Shown: positions 24,420 through 35,994 of the stretch, in pieces | Position numbering within the stretch: the stretch's first letter is position 1 | Layout of the letters: every line of letters begins with the position of its first letter | The notes under the pieces: model-generated | Told to the model about the DNA's origin: nothing | What the model saw: only the letters and a program-made list of their open reading frames with translations | The model's database searches: none | Position numbers and translations under genes: made by a program | Assembly: GCA_961205875.1 (NCBI GenBank) | Contig: OY540810.1 | Location: 21,204,001 to 21,268,000, forward strand | Length of the DNA: 64,000 bases | Origin: Sialis fuliginosa | Taxonomy: Eukaryota; Arthropoda; Insecta; Megaloptera; Sialidae | Direction: 5' to 3'

Positions 24420-25195
24420 TGTAGAATTCTACTTATTACGGATGCTTCAAATTACACAAAATAAGCTTATATTCTTGTTCTTTTTTCACTAGTTGTAAAT
24501 CACTCTGTATAGTACACATTTTTTTCAATTAAGATTATTGCATGCCACTATTGAAGTGCTGGCTCTGTCAAATTACATAATAAATTAATATTTAAATGAA
24601 AAAATATTTTTTAAGAAAAAAAGCTTCTTACATCTTAACTTAGATGGGTATATGTATGGACAGGGAGGGGGTCGAAAATGTTCTTACGTAATACTTTAAT
24701 GCCCCCATAATATAATTTTTCCGGGAGAAAAATTTACCCCAAAACCTCCTCTGTATTCAACACTTGGTAAGTCTGGTAATGAAATAAAAAATAACACGAA
24801 CTACTGTTTTCGTGAACGAGGTTTTTTTTCGATACCGATATTGCTTTTATCATCAATTCATACCTATCTTAGTATACTAAAACTCCAGAACGTTGGTAAT
24901 TGCATTGTTGATGTATTCAGTCCAATACTCGAAAATAAGTATGATTTCAAATCCATTCGAATTAAAATAATCTTACAGCAACGCAAAATCTTAACAAAAG
25001 TGCTCTGTTGCATATATGCAACGCTGGTCACGATTGGGTTAAGAACTAATAACAAAATAGTAACATCGTCTTTGAAAGTGTACGCGACCAATAAATGAAC
25101 CCGTTTCCCTTGTACAAATAAAATAGTGCTGTAGAAAGCACTGTGTAATACACATCGATGTGTTCATGTGTGTGTGTTCTGTTTTAAACTAATTA
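24420..25195. other. Spacer, nothing recognised
   Basis: No exon seen. The 85-residue frame at 24841-25098 and its antisense partner are open over the same interval, which is typical of a chance open stretch. Neither has a recognisable motif. Confidence 0.45.
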
Positions 25196-25199
25196 ATAG

Positions 25200-25335
25200 T
25201 ACGAGCTGTACAGCTAAGCACTTGTCTGTTCGCAAGCGGCGGGAGCTTCCAACTCTGCGCGTCCCAATTACAGAGTGTCATCGTCTCGCAGTAGGTACCA
25301 ACTACTGCAGCTTTTACGCGAGCTTTTTCGAACTC
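25200..25335. promoter_or_regulatory. Small CpG-richer island
   Basis: 'tgttcgcaagcggcggga', 'tctgcgcgtcccaatt', 'atcgtctcgcagtaggta' and 'ttacgcgagctttttcg' lie close together in AT-rich surroundings. There is no frame, repeat or TIR. It could be a promoter or 5' untranslated exon of an unseen gene, but nothing proves transcription. Confidence 0.25.
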
Positions 25336-26420
25336 TAATAATAGGATACTCGATCAAATATAATTATTTACTTTTAGTTCATTTACATATAAAGTATTTA
25401 TAGGTTAATACATACATACATACCTATGTATAGAAAATACGAGTATACCAATTATTCGAAAAATAACATTTTATGATCATTAATTCAAAAATAAGACACT
25501 CTTTAAACATTAGAATAATAATATGTTTTTGTTAATTTTTAAAATTATCACCCAATTTACCATTGGGTAGTATAAATTTTTATCCCCCACCTCCTCTCCA
25601 TCGGTATTTGTAAAAAAAAGTGTGGTAACATAGCTTCATACAAGTATATTCTATAAATCTATAATAAAATATTGCTTAATTTGCTTGAAAACGAACCCCA
25701 TTTTATTTTTGTAGGATATTATTGTAAAGCCGGAAAAACACGTTTCAAAATTTTTAACAAGGTTATACAGACAAAAAAAAATATTTTACTAAAAAAGGCA
25801 AATAAATTTTTGCCAAAAAGTTTAAGAACCAATACACGCATTTATGCATTTGTTATAGCTCTCAAGTGCATATCAAGAAAATGAAAATATTTATAAAAAA
25901 TACCACCCATTTACCTCACATACCCATTTCCCACCACTTACCCTACAGAAAAAAAACGTTTTTTTTATCATTTCAAAATGAAATTATAACAAATTATTAA
26001 ATCATGTACATGAGTCGTGAGTAAAAACAATAATTCGTGAGCATGTTTCGTCGTCAATTTATTAACAATAACCGTGAGTGAGTGAGCGTCACACTTGACT
26101 GTAATAGTTGTAATAAACATAAAATGATACTTATTTTATTAATTTATAAAAATTACAAAAAAATATATAATTCCTGGACTTATTATTTTTTAATGGTTTT
26201 CTTACTTCTTTCCCTGAAGATACCTGTTCCTTTTGAACAGATAAGCTTTTATTTACATATAAAGCTTCATTTAAATGTATAAAGTTTTAAGAAGTGTGAA
26301 AGATTTTGTTTAATTTTTATTTATATAGATATATTTTTTTTATATTTGTATATGTTATATCAACTTTTTGGTATATTCTGTGTTCATTTACCTATTGGTA
26401 TTTCCGTACAAGGTCTTTAT
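25336..26420. other. Spacer, nothing recognised
   Basis: AT-rich; open frames at 25672-25884 and 26082-26282 are Lys/Ile-rich without recognisable motifs. Confidence 0.5.
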
Positions 26421-26422
26421 TA

Positions 26423-27153
26423 CTAGCGCATTGGACGCGGTGCTACCCGGGGATATTAATTTAATTAAACTTAAAGTAATCATTCTCACCCGACATGCCC
26501 ACCCAACATGCTCACAACACACGGTTCACCGTGAATTGTTTTTTTTTCGACCTCATGAAATTTACACAAAATATCTCCAAATTATACACCTAAACTTAAC
26601 CTATCCATTAGTGAAAACCGGAATAAAATTCGTTCAGTAGTTACTGAGAAAATCGTGAAAAATTATATTTTCAAACACCCAAGAAACACCAGATCCCATC
26701 TTGGAATTTGTATGAAAAAATAATAATAAATACATAAATAGGTTAACTACAATCATAATCAATTTCGATATTTTACTTTTCATGGAACTTAAAAGTTTCT
26801 TCATATTTTAATTTTCGATCAATATATTTTGAAAGAGACGTGCTCATAATAACCTAAATAAAATAAAAATTGAAACCGTAAATTCTTGTAAATTATAGAA
26901 TTTTTTATTCCATGGCTCCTATGTTTTTAGATAAATGACAGTTGTATACTATCACATTATGGAAACAAAACACGACTTGATAAAGATTTTGTTAATCTTT
27001 TGATATTAAATCTTAGGTTTACACAAAATATTAATAGCCACGATACTGCTCAGAAAACTTATCTAACTTTGATGAAAACCGCATTGAAATCGGTTAAGTA
27101 ATTCCCGAATCTATAAGCCTTATACAAACGAACATTCATTTTTATATATTAGA
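26423..27153 (-). mobile_element. Non-autonomous Helitron, family A copy
   Basis: On the minus strand it starts TCTAATATATAAAAATGAATG... (trim to the first 20 bases), at 27153, and ends in GCGCTAG at 26423. The 3' end has a GC-rich hairpin just before CTAG (CCCGG, short loop, accGCG/CCGGG-type). Insertion is between A and T (T at 27154 and A at 26422 on the plus strand), as Helitrons do, without a duplication. It is homologous along most of its length to 58855-59703, and a fragment of it recurs at 57500-57745. No Rep/helicase coding. Confidence 0.8.
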
Positions 27154-27154
27154 T

Positions 27155-27405
27155 TTATTAATGCCAAACGCGAAGGTAAATACAAATTTTAATTTAAAAA
27201 AATTAAAATATCTATTACTGTTGCCATTTACCAATACCGTAGATAATTTTATATTTACACTTTCTATACAAATAACTTTGACGTTGTTGAAACTATCGTC
27301 TGAAGTAACCGTACACAAAAACTCTTATGTTCTACACAGGTATAATCTCTTGAAAACTTTGCACAGTGCAAAGACAAAGTGTGGGGGCTTGCGTCGTTGC
27401 ACTCA
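27155..27405. other. Spacer before the CA repeat
   Basis: An open frame of 136 codons (27161-27571) runs through this region, but its second half is the CA microsatellite read as Thr-His. I see no sign that it is coding. Confidence 0.5.
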
Positions 27406-27407
27406 GC

Positions 27408-27410
<3 letters not shown>

Positions 27411-27442
<32 letters not shown>

Positions 27443-27452
27443 ACACACACAG
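27411..27452. repeat. (CA)n microsatellite
   Basis: About 20 CA units interrupted once by a CT step (acacactcacac). Confidence 0.95.
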
Positions 27453-28555
27453 ACGTCACCCACCCACCCATCGCCTGCAGCTATTATTTCGGCGTGTTTC
27501 ATCAAAAAAAGGCAAAAAAACTCTTGTTGAGACATCATTCATTTACTGAATCTTTCACGGTCGGTTCGTGAATTTATTTTTATAACGAACATGAAATAAA
27601 CAAAATGCATTTTCAACATTGCTTTTGCAGAAAAACTTGTTTATTTTTCTGTCGCAGTTATTTTAATATATACAAAATAAAAGTATTTAAATTAATTTAG
27701 TTGTCTACGGATATATTTCAGTTTTTGTTGACTTGACACATTGTTCATTTATTTTCAATAAATGTTTTCATTAACTTATGTCTCTGTGATTTATATTTCG
27801 TCGGTATAATGAATGAACACTTTCGTTTGTAAATGCCCCCCTCAGCTTCTCCTCCGACCTTAGCCATTTTGTGAAAATAAATCAAAAGAAAAAAAATCAT
27901 TTGAAAACAATTGGTAAAAAAATTTAAAGACAAGGCGGAAAAAAAAAATTCATCCTGTACCCAAAAAAACTAGCTACGCCACTAACCTAGCTTGGGTAGA
28001 GGTCGGAATATCACCTTAATCTTACATAGTTTTGATACATTTATTATATTTTCATCAACGTATTTGAATGAAATTGTATACCATAACATCTTTTGATATA
28101 CTATATAGTAGGTACTATTAAAAATACTTTTAAAAAGAAGTTGACCTATATACAAAAAAATAAATGATTTTATATTCTCTACATATGCTAGCAAAATACA
28201 TTAATTAATATTTGTTTAAATAATTAAGAAGAAAAAAATTCCTTAAGTAAGTACCGCTTTGAATCCCTCCCTCAACCTTAGATATAGAATAGAATTACTA
28301 AAGTTTTATAGACCCCCTCCCCCACCCAAAAAAAAATCTCAGTTCAATGTAAAGAAGTATATTTTGTATACGAGTATTTGTCATTTTATATATTTTTTCA
28401 AAAATTTTATGTTCCGACACTGACTAAAATGCATACTACGGAAACACATTCAAAATAATTACTTCATAAAAAAATATGTATAAACGTGATGCAAGTTGCG
28501 AATTCTATCATAACGAGAGCAGTCATTAGACGAAAAGCCAAAAATAAATTGTAGA
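27453..28555. other. Spacer with a hAT-like end
   Basis: No gene. Read in reverse from about 27986, TTAGTGGCGTAGCTAG is the terminal phrase of many insect hAT MITEs (cagtggcgtagctag type). The partner end and the duplication were not located. C-rich patches at 27833-27850 and 28313-28330 lie in otherwise AT-rich sequence. Confidence 0.45.
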
Positions 28556-28639
28556 CACAAAAAAACAACAACGTTTTACAACAAAAATTCACCATTTTTC
28601 CTTCCTGCATCCATTGTTATTAAAATAGAACAATGAAGG

Positions 28640-28950
28640 AGAACCCTTTAATGTAGGTATCCCGTCACTATTATGTTGGCAATGCACTCATGACGTCATC
28701 TAGAGACTTTTCGAGTGGACCGGTAGATGGCAGAACTATCGTCTCGAGATTAATATGTCTCCCCTGTACAACAACGCTTTAAAAAAATTAACCAATAACG
28801 TCGTGTTACACGTATGGAGGGATGAAATTAATGAGAGGTTGTAAAAGGGTTCAATATATATGTGGACGTATTCCGTCGGTAAAACAGGGTATGTGCGCGT
28901 TTAACGAGCTTGCGGTTTGAAACTCGACTCTGACGGATTATAACTATGTC
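28640..28950. promoter_or_regulatory. Less AT-rich block with ATGACGTCAT
   Basis: It contains an ATGACGTCAT palindrome (28691-28700), the core of a CRE/ATF site, with several CpG words (tcgtctcgag, ataacgtcgtg, attccgtcggta, gtgcgcgtttaacg). No frame or element ends are seen. Possible regulatory DNA only by composition. Confidence 0.25.
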
Positions 28951-29299
28951 TAACGTGTTTTTGTTAGAAGATTTCGTACAACTGTAAGGAAGTTTGTACA
29001 GCATGTTACACCTCTGATATCATTGTTGAAAAGTAACTTTTTGTTTATGAATTATCATAATATGAGTAAAAACTGTTTTTGTAAGACTTATGCGCTACAT
29101 TATTACATTTCTTGCACGCATTACAATATTGTGTGATGTTATATCTGCAGTGTTTTGTTTATCCAATAAATAATACAAAGGAATATCAAGAACATGAATT
29201 ATGAAGTCAGTATCGGCCTGAGCAACCACCCCACAGTGGTCCCATTTAATTATGTAGCTGAACAAAAGGTCGTAATTTCAGAAACTAAATTGTCTGCAA

Positions 29300-29640
29300 A
29301 AATGTATCTATTCAACAGCTAAATAAGTATATGGATAATGGATATAGAACATGTGTGTACTCTTTAAAAAAAAAGTTTCACCGAAGATGTGCATATTTAT
29401 CGGAGTTATGTCCGAAAATACGTAAAAAAAATATACAGAAAAATTGAAAACTCCCTCCTTTTTTGAAATCCAATGTCAGATACTGATAAAATTTAAATAA
29501 AACCACCTCGGGAGTATACTCTTTCAAACAAAAAAAAAAAGTCCAAATGAGTGCATATTTGTTCGAGTTATGTCCGAACATATATATGAATTGAATTGAA
29601 AACTTCCTCCTTTTTTGAAATAGGTTAAAAACCATTAATA
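29300..29640. repeat. Two tandem units of about 160 bp
   Basis: 'actctttaaaaaaaaag', 'gtgcatattt', 'gagttatgtccgaa' and 'ctccctccttttttgaaat' recur about 160 bp apart (first unit from about 29359, second from about 29518). This is a two-copy direct repeat directly upstream of a Helitron. Confidence 0.8.
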
Positions 29641-29656
29641 TGAATATATAATATAA

Positions 29657-30077
29657 TCTATATATATAAAAATGAATCCCTATTTCCCTTGGTCACGACA
29701 TCACGCGTGAACGGCTGGACCGATTTCAATATTTTTTTTTGTTGTGTTTGTTATTGTCAGGAGAAGGTTCTTATGAAAGAAAAAATTAAAAAAATTGCGC
29801 GGAAAATTAGAAAAACAGAAAACCAATGATACAAACCTATCTTAGACACAAACCGTATTACAGTTTCGGTTTGTATATACCGTTTGTATGTAAGCCGTTC
29901 ACACAAAACTATTTATATACGCTCAAGAAAAAAAATCTAAGAATAATGTATATCATAAAGCATTAGAATAATAAACACTTTTTTTAAATATTTTTTTTAT
30001 TAATTTTTTAATTCATTATACCAATTCGAATTCAATAGTCATAGTTAAGACAGGACAACATCTGTCGGGTCAGCTAG
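29657..30077 (+). mobile_element. Non-autonomous Helitron, 421 bp
   Basis: It starts TCTATATATATAAAAATG and ends GGGTCAGCTAG. A terminal hairpin GACAG...CTGTC precedes the CTAG. It is inserted between A (29656) and T (30078) with no duplication. Joining the flanks gives a plausible AT-rich empty site. The interior has the GACCGATTTCAAT core phrase common to the other Helitrons. No coding. Confidence 0.85.
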
Positions 30078-30110
30078 TTTAATATAAAAGTAGTGACGTT
30101 AAATATAAAT

Positions 30111-30184
30111 AAAAACAAACTTGTTTGTCTAAACGTCAAAATATAAATATAAATTTTGACGTTTAGACAAACAAGTTTGTTTTT
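30111..30184. repeat. Perfect 32-bp-arm palindrome
   Basis: Left arm 30111-30142 and right arm 30153-30184 are exact reverse complements around a 10-base AT loop. A weaker outer match (ATAAAAGTA at 30083, TACTTTTAT at 30199) suggests the remains of a longer foldback element about 125 bp in size. It lies 33 bp downstream of a Helitron end. Confidence 0.9.
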
Positions 30185-30209
30185 ATAATATAATTTAATA
30201 CTTTTATCC

Positions 30210-33195
30210 AATCAGAATTAAATTTGACACCACTGTGTGCCCGGAGCATTGCGATTTAATAGTACTTTTTGCGGAAATTTGATTGCCATTGTTAACAATA
30301 TTTTATTATTATTTTGAATATTATGACATTTAAATTGTTAATATTGAGCCAACTTGATATATGTACATTCAATTATTTAATTTAATTCTAAAATCTGTGT
30401 GCATCTATTCCGTTGAAGTTACAGTATCATTTATGCATAAAATAATATCCAGATTGGTAGAACCGGTAAACAGATAACGTATTAATATTACAACATTACA
30501 CGTTTGTATTAAATCCTCTATGCCTGATATTTCAATTTGAGCTATTACAAATTGCCACAATAATATTATAATACATTATTTAGAAAATTTGTATTTAGGT
30601 ATTATCATAGGTAATTGGATTCACCACAGTTAAGTGCACACCTAAAAATTCTATGAAATATTAAATATTTATATATGTACATTGTACATGTATAGATTCA
30701 TTTACTTTTAAGGTAGCGGTGTATGTACCTACTATGTACAATATACATAATCTGTGTCTCAAAAGTTTTGAAGTGGTCAAATATATAAAAAAATGGGTGT
30801 ATCAAAAATATTTAAGGACAGAATTTGATCATTTTTTTTTTAACTAAAATAAGAAGCTTCAATCAGTAATCCATTTAGCCTCCAAAACCTATATCACGAT
30901 AACTAATGTTTCAAAAAAAATGTTAAATGACTAGTGATACTACCAACGACAAATACTAAAGTCAACAACATCATTTCAAATTTTGGAAAAAAGGAAGCGT
31001 GATATAGTTTTTTTTCATACCAAGGTATGTGGGGTGTCGAAATGTAGTTCTCAATTAGTAGAATTTGACCTAAAAATAACACCTGCAAAGTTTCTTAGTA
31101 GGTCCTTTCGGAACCCTCTTACAAAAACCCATGTATGTCTAAAAATATTATATAATAATTAGTCTTCAGCGAACCAAACATTATTATAAAATTTCCGTTT
31201 CATCAAAATTCAAGCCAGCTCGTCACAATACATATAATAATATTTTTTCAGATTTTAAGTATAATTACTTTTTTAGAATAAAATTATATCTGAAATATTC
31301 AAAAAAATAAAATAAAAATGAAAAATAAGTAAACGAGCATACCATAAATAACATCTAAGGAAAAAATCATCATTAAGTTATACTCAAAAACGAAATAATA
31401 AAATATTCCTGAAAAATTAATAACATAAAGGGAAAATTTAAATTATACTTTCAAATGTAAATAAGATATTTTATATACACAAATTTTTTACTTGAAACGT
31501 ACATTTTTGATGTTTTGTGTTATTCTTTTGCTACTTTAGTATTGGAACACGGGGGCTTTTATATATACAACAGAATAATAAAACACGTCTGGTAGCTTTA
31601 GAATTAAAATCTCAAAGAAAGCTTTCGTTACCGTAGCTGTATTTACATCCCATTACCCTTTAAAAAATTCAAAGTTGGGAGTACTTGTTAAAACTTTTGT
31701 TTTAGAAAAATATGAAAATTGAATTTTATTTTCTCTGTACAAGTACGCCCAATTTATATGTATTATCTTATTATATAACAGAAAATTAGTAAGTAAATAT
31801 ATTTAAATAATTAATTATCCTTATTTTGTTTCTGAAATTATAAATGAATTGAAACAGTTTTCTAATCGGTGTGTCGTGAAAATTAAAAAAAAAAATATTA
31901 TTTGATTTTAATCTTTCAATCAATAATTAAAGCAAAATATACTTATAAGATTTGTTATATTTCAAAGTCTATTTAATTACATAAGAATAAATGGAAAACA
32001 TATTTTTTAGAAAAAAAAATTCACGAGATAGACTGATCTCGATATCTTCTCGTAAAAAATAAACCGGCCTCAACTCGTACACGCGATCAAGTCGTAAACT
32101 AGATGAGACCTGGTTTTTTACGAGACGAGACCATTACGAGATAGATTCAACTAGTATCGACTAGTGTGTTACCCTAGAAAAGATCTATAAAACGTAAATG
32201 CAAACCCTTTACCTTTTGTTCATTATTGATGTATTACATATAAATATACCGTAATACGATTTTGTTTTTTTACATAAGTAATAAAAAAATCAATTTTTGT
32301 AGATATTACTGTGATACATTAATTATTTATTATTTTTGGGTTTCTGGCAAATAAAACAAAATTTATATTAAATATATAAAACTATTCCTTCCTCAGTGCA
32401 GTTTTAAATAAAAATATAAATATATTTATTATAAATATATTTATCATTTTGACATTTTATTTAAAAAGGAAAATATTGTAGGTATATTGATAATTTTATT
32501 TAAAAAGTGCACTGAAGAAAGAACATTTGTTCCGACACGTATGCTAATTTTATATATTTCATATAAATTGTGTTTTATTGACCAAAAAAATAATAAATAC
32601 TTTTATTATATGGTCATATTCATAAACTCAAATGACTATAATAATATAATGAAAAGTTAGATTGATATTGGTATCATATTTTGCAAATTACAATACACAA
32701 ATAATATATGTTATAATTGTCTCATAATGCGACAAAAATAACATAACTTAAGTAAGAACAACAATAAAAAGTATTTATAAATTAATTCAATCACACACTG
32801 AAAAACACTTTAGTTAAGCCGCTCTGCAAACTAAGCAGTCACTACCAATATGATGTAGAATATACTTTTACAAAAGAAGCCATCATACGGCAGTTAAAAT
32901 TTAAAGATGCAATATTTCAAACATCTTATGGAAACTAATCCATCAAAAAAATCGTTTTCGAGACAGTTTCAAAGGCTTTCATCTCCTAAAATGAAGCGTG
33001 TTTTACCGCTCTATGCAAGCACATTTTTTCAATTTTCAAGTTAATATTCAGAGCAGCAAAACAGTTCCCTATTCAATGGCACCAGATCGAGCCTCGGGTA
33101 GTACTTATATAGACACACAAATTGCTTCTGCTTATGTATAATGTGGAGAAACTTCATTTTTGTTTTATATACAATGATAGAAATAAATAGTATTC
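30210..33195. other. Long AT-rich spacer with one ACGAG patch
   Basis: No gene seen in nearly 3 kb. 32030-32165 belongs to the ACGAG/CTCGT-rich family (cgagatagactgatctcg, ttacgagacgagacc). Around 32384-32520 'ctcagtgcagttttaaat' and 'atttaaaaagtgcactga' form an imperfect inverted pair. Frames at 30903-31088 are not recognisable. Confidence 0.5.
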
Positions 33196-33199
33196 TATA

Positions 33200-33540
33200 A
33201 GGTACTAGCACCAGTCTTGGATATTACCCCAATAATGGCAATTTTTTAATTAAATGTATACTGAATAAGAAATATTTGTTGATATTTGATTACTATCATT
33301 TCTGAATATTAATCTATATACATTTAACTATCTTACAGCGTGATTTGATGACAATCGGCCAATAGGTGTCAAAATGGTCGACATTAAAACTACGTATTAG
33401 TATAATTTATTTATTAATTATTATATTATCATAGCAACTGCTTTACATTGTTTCAAATTTGACGATTCTTTCTTTCATATCTTTTTTGTTGTAGTACTTA
33501 TCATTTTATAACTTGTTTTATTAGTAACATGAGTTATATA
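33200..33540. mobile_element. MITE family A, copy 2 (internally deleted)
   Basis: It starts TA+AGGTACTAGCACCAGTC and runs opposite to copy 1. It keeps the central ATTAATTATTATATTATC segment uninterrupted, giving an empty-site reference for the copy split by Helitrons at 54.2 kb. About 150 bp present in copy 1 (its 2352-2495 part) is missing, and the far TIR is lost. It has an extra block (aatatttgttgatatttg) that copy 1 lacks but the third copy shares. Confidence 0.75.
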
Positions 33541-33607
33541 ATAATATATAATACTCTACAACTACTATTGGTTGATACTTGATATCGATAACACTTATTA
33601 ATACTAA

Positions 33608-33735
33608 ACCCAGTATCAAATTTCATAACTGTCGCACAATGGATTCTCGAGATTATAAATAAAAACTAATTTTGAGTAAAATCTTTGGAGGACTGTAGCT
33701 CCCTCATGAAAAATTTCTGGACACATTTGAGTTGT
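33608..33735 (+). repeat. Dispersed repeat family H, copy 2
   Basis: Matches 24070-24205 in reverse (caaatttcataactg, cacaatggattctcg, aaaaatttctgga). Boundaries are uncertain. Confidence 0.6.
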
Positions 33736-33739
33736 TAAG

Positions 33740-34230
33740 AAAATTTTAAATTTTATTAAAAAAAAAAAGTTATAATTTTAAATTTAAGATTTTTTTACAA
33801 CAAAAGTTGTTAATTTAATATACTTTTTAAGATAAAGTACTACTTGATATATCATTCCATTTAAAAGTTTTGCATTTTTGATATGTCGCGTATGACACTT
33901 TAAATTATCCAAATCTCAAATAATTATACATCATTAGAAAGTTCATTATTTCTACTTTCAAAACAAATTTTAAAAATAAAATTTCATTAATATTTAACGA
34001 AACTAGAGCAATTTTATTAAAACTCTACAATTTGGAAACAAGCCGCCATATTTTCTAAACAATGAATGAATGAAAATTTTTTTTACAAAAGTTTCTTACT
34101 TTTTTATGGTTTTTAAAATTATCTACTTTTAGATATACCATTCCTTTTGATTTTGCTGAGAAACGGGCATGTACCCCTCAAACTACCCCCCAAGGGGATT
34201 GAAAATATTTTCTTGAAATTCTTTAGGGTC
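33740..34230. other. Spacer, nothing recognised
   Basis: AT-rich; no feature is supported. Confidence 0.5.
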
Positions 34231-34234
34231 GATA

Positions 34235-34485
34235 TATACAGTGTATTCCAAGTTGATTAAGACATAGGAAATTTAACATCGGGGCAATTAGAAATGTTGT
34301 AGTAACCTTTGGTCAAATTTAACGATGGTGATTGGTGCATTTTGAAATACCGCCACAAAATTTAATAAAATAGTAATTAGTATTTTGTTTTCAATTCGTT
34401 AAATTTGACCAAAGGTTACTACAACATTTATAATTGTCCCCATGTTAAACCTATGTCTTAATCAACTTGGAATATACACTGTATA
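34235..34485. mobile_element. Foldback MITE with about 90-bp arms
   Basis: The left arm (34235-34326: TATACAGTGTATTCCAAG ... ctttggtcaaatttaacg) and right arm (34396-34485) are near-perfect reverse complements, separated by about 70 bp. Both ends finish in TATACAGTGTA, consistent with a TA target. Only a few mismatches separate the arms, so the element is young or maintained by arm conversion. Confidence 0.85.
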
Positions 34486-34753
34486 CTACTGTATAGTAAA
34501 TTTTTTATCATAAAACTCTTCAATAGTTTGGGCGTAAAACATAGTGGACGGGTGGCCTGGAACACCCGGTATAACAAAATTTCAATTATTAAAAAAAAAC
34601 TTTTTTGAACATAAAAATATATAAAACAACAAAGTGCAGCTGTGCCTGTAGTACACAGAATAGTTTAAAAAATCATTATTTCATTTAAAATTTAAAACAA
34701 TTGTTTAACTTCTGACAAACATAATATGTCACCTTAATCACCTAACCTAACAT

Positions 34754-35041
34754 TACGGTGACCAGGTCTCCGGTTTTGACCCGGAGTATCAGGGTTTTCA
34801 TACTGAATCTCCGGGCTCCGGGTTTGGGTGCAATTTCTCCGGGTTTTGCAAAAAATGACGACGATTAAAAAGGTCGTCAAAAATAGAGCAGGGGACATAC
34901 CTAACAGTGCAGATTTTGGTAACAAATTTTATGAAAATAAAAATAAAAAGAATAAAATAAAATAAAATAGATAAGATAAAATAAAAAAGGGGTCTTCATT
35001 TACAGCTCAGGGTTTACCAAAACTAAAATCTGGTCACCCTA
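34754..35041. mobile_element. hAT MITE with 8-bp duplication
   Basis: Perfect 8-bp flanking repeat CCTAACAT (34746-34753, 35042-35049). TIRs are TACGGTGACCAG and, reverse-complemented from the right, TAGGGTGACCAG. The interior has CCGG-rich phrases on the left (gttttgacccggagt, tctccgggctccggg). 288 bp, non-coding. It lies 32 bp downstream of the splice donor of the probable exon at 35087-35197, so would be in its intron. Confidence 0.9.
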
Positions 35042-35086
35042 CCTAACATGTGATTCAATTTTAAACGATTACAATGTATTACTTAC

Positions 35087-35197
35087 GTCAAATTCCTTTT
35101 TGTAGTATTTTAAAAAATCATCATATGTTTCAACATCCTGAAGACAATCGATGTCTTCTATTTCTTCCTTTATATGGTCCTCTTTAACGTGAAACAT
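35087..35197 (-). CDS. Probable coding exon, unknown protein
   Basis: On the minus strand an ATG at 35197 opens 37 codons that end exactly at a consensus splice donor GAC|GTAAGT (35087/35086). The peptide is charged and non-repetitive (contains KEDHIKEEIEDID and FLKYYKKEFD), unlike the Ile/Tyr/Asn-rich chance frames elsewhere. A pyrimidine-rich acceptor-like site TATCTGCATTTAG lies 22 bases upstream of the ATG, so the exon may be about 133 bp. The frame also continues upstream without a Met. Acidic openings of this style occur at the start of insect zinc-finger and domesticated transposase proteins, but I do not recognise the family. No downstream exon was found in the window. A transposon-derived exon is an alternative. 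Confidence 0.45.
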
Positions 35198-35289
35198 TTC
35201 AATCCAGAATATTTTGCCACTAAATGCAGATAAAATATAGGCGAATGAAGATTTTTCACTTTTGCACCATAGTGCTAGTATTACTGAAT

Positions 35290-35570
35290 GTTGAATTTAT
35301 AAGTATTTTTAATTGTTTAAATATTTTGTGAAACAATTAAAATTTGATTTTTCTATTTGTTACGATTCGTTACTCATGTGACTTCTGTATTGTAGAACAG
35401 TGGTTTTCAACATGTGATCCAGGGGTCTTCGGTGGACTCGAGTGTTGGAAACCAATGGTTTAACCGTTAACGGGTTAATTTGACTCAACGTTTCCACTGA
35501 TGTGAGGATGTTTCACGCCTCCACTGGCGGGTTAATTGTAACATCGGTTATTCAGAGCTACAGTTTATTT
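35290..35570. other. Spacer with a hAT-like end at 35398
   Basis: CAGTGGTTTTCAACATGTGATCC from 35398 (first 20 bases diagnostic) resembles hAT termini of the CAGTGGTTCTCAAC type. 'taaccgttaacgggttaa' at about 35461 is a short palindromic patch. No partner end or duplication was identified. Confidence 0.4.
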
Positions 35571-35994
35571 GAGCTATGTGAACTTGGCAACTGACTTTGG
35601 AAAATTAAATTTTTTTATATGCATTCGTTTGTACCTCGTTTGTACCCGTTTGTACCGCAAAAATTTTCGTTTGTACCTCAAAGGGCTAAGAGATATAATT
35701 TTTTTAAAAAAGGGTAGCAACCAACATTATAATATTAAAAATCTGTGAACGGCATCAGCTTCGACATCGTTTGTACCCGTTTGTACCGCAAATATTATTG
35801 GTTTTAAACAAAGGGCTAAATATTGAAAATTAAAAATAAGGGCGACATCCAAAAAGTTCCAAAGTGGGTATTTCTAATTTGGATTGTTTAATAAATTGTT
35901 TATCATGTGCAATCGTTTGTACCTTTTGTGCGTTTGTTTGTACCACCAAGGGTTATCTTTTAAGTCTAAGGGCTCGAAGGGAAAAACAAAAAAA

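Noticed and set aside
27161-27571. 136-codon open frame
   Set aside because: Its second half is the CA microsatellite read as Thr-His, and the first half is Lys/Asn/Leu-rich with no motif.
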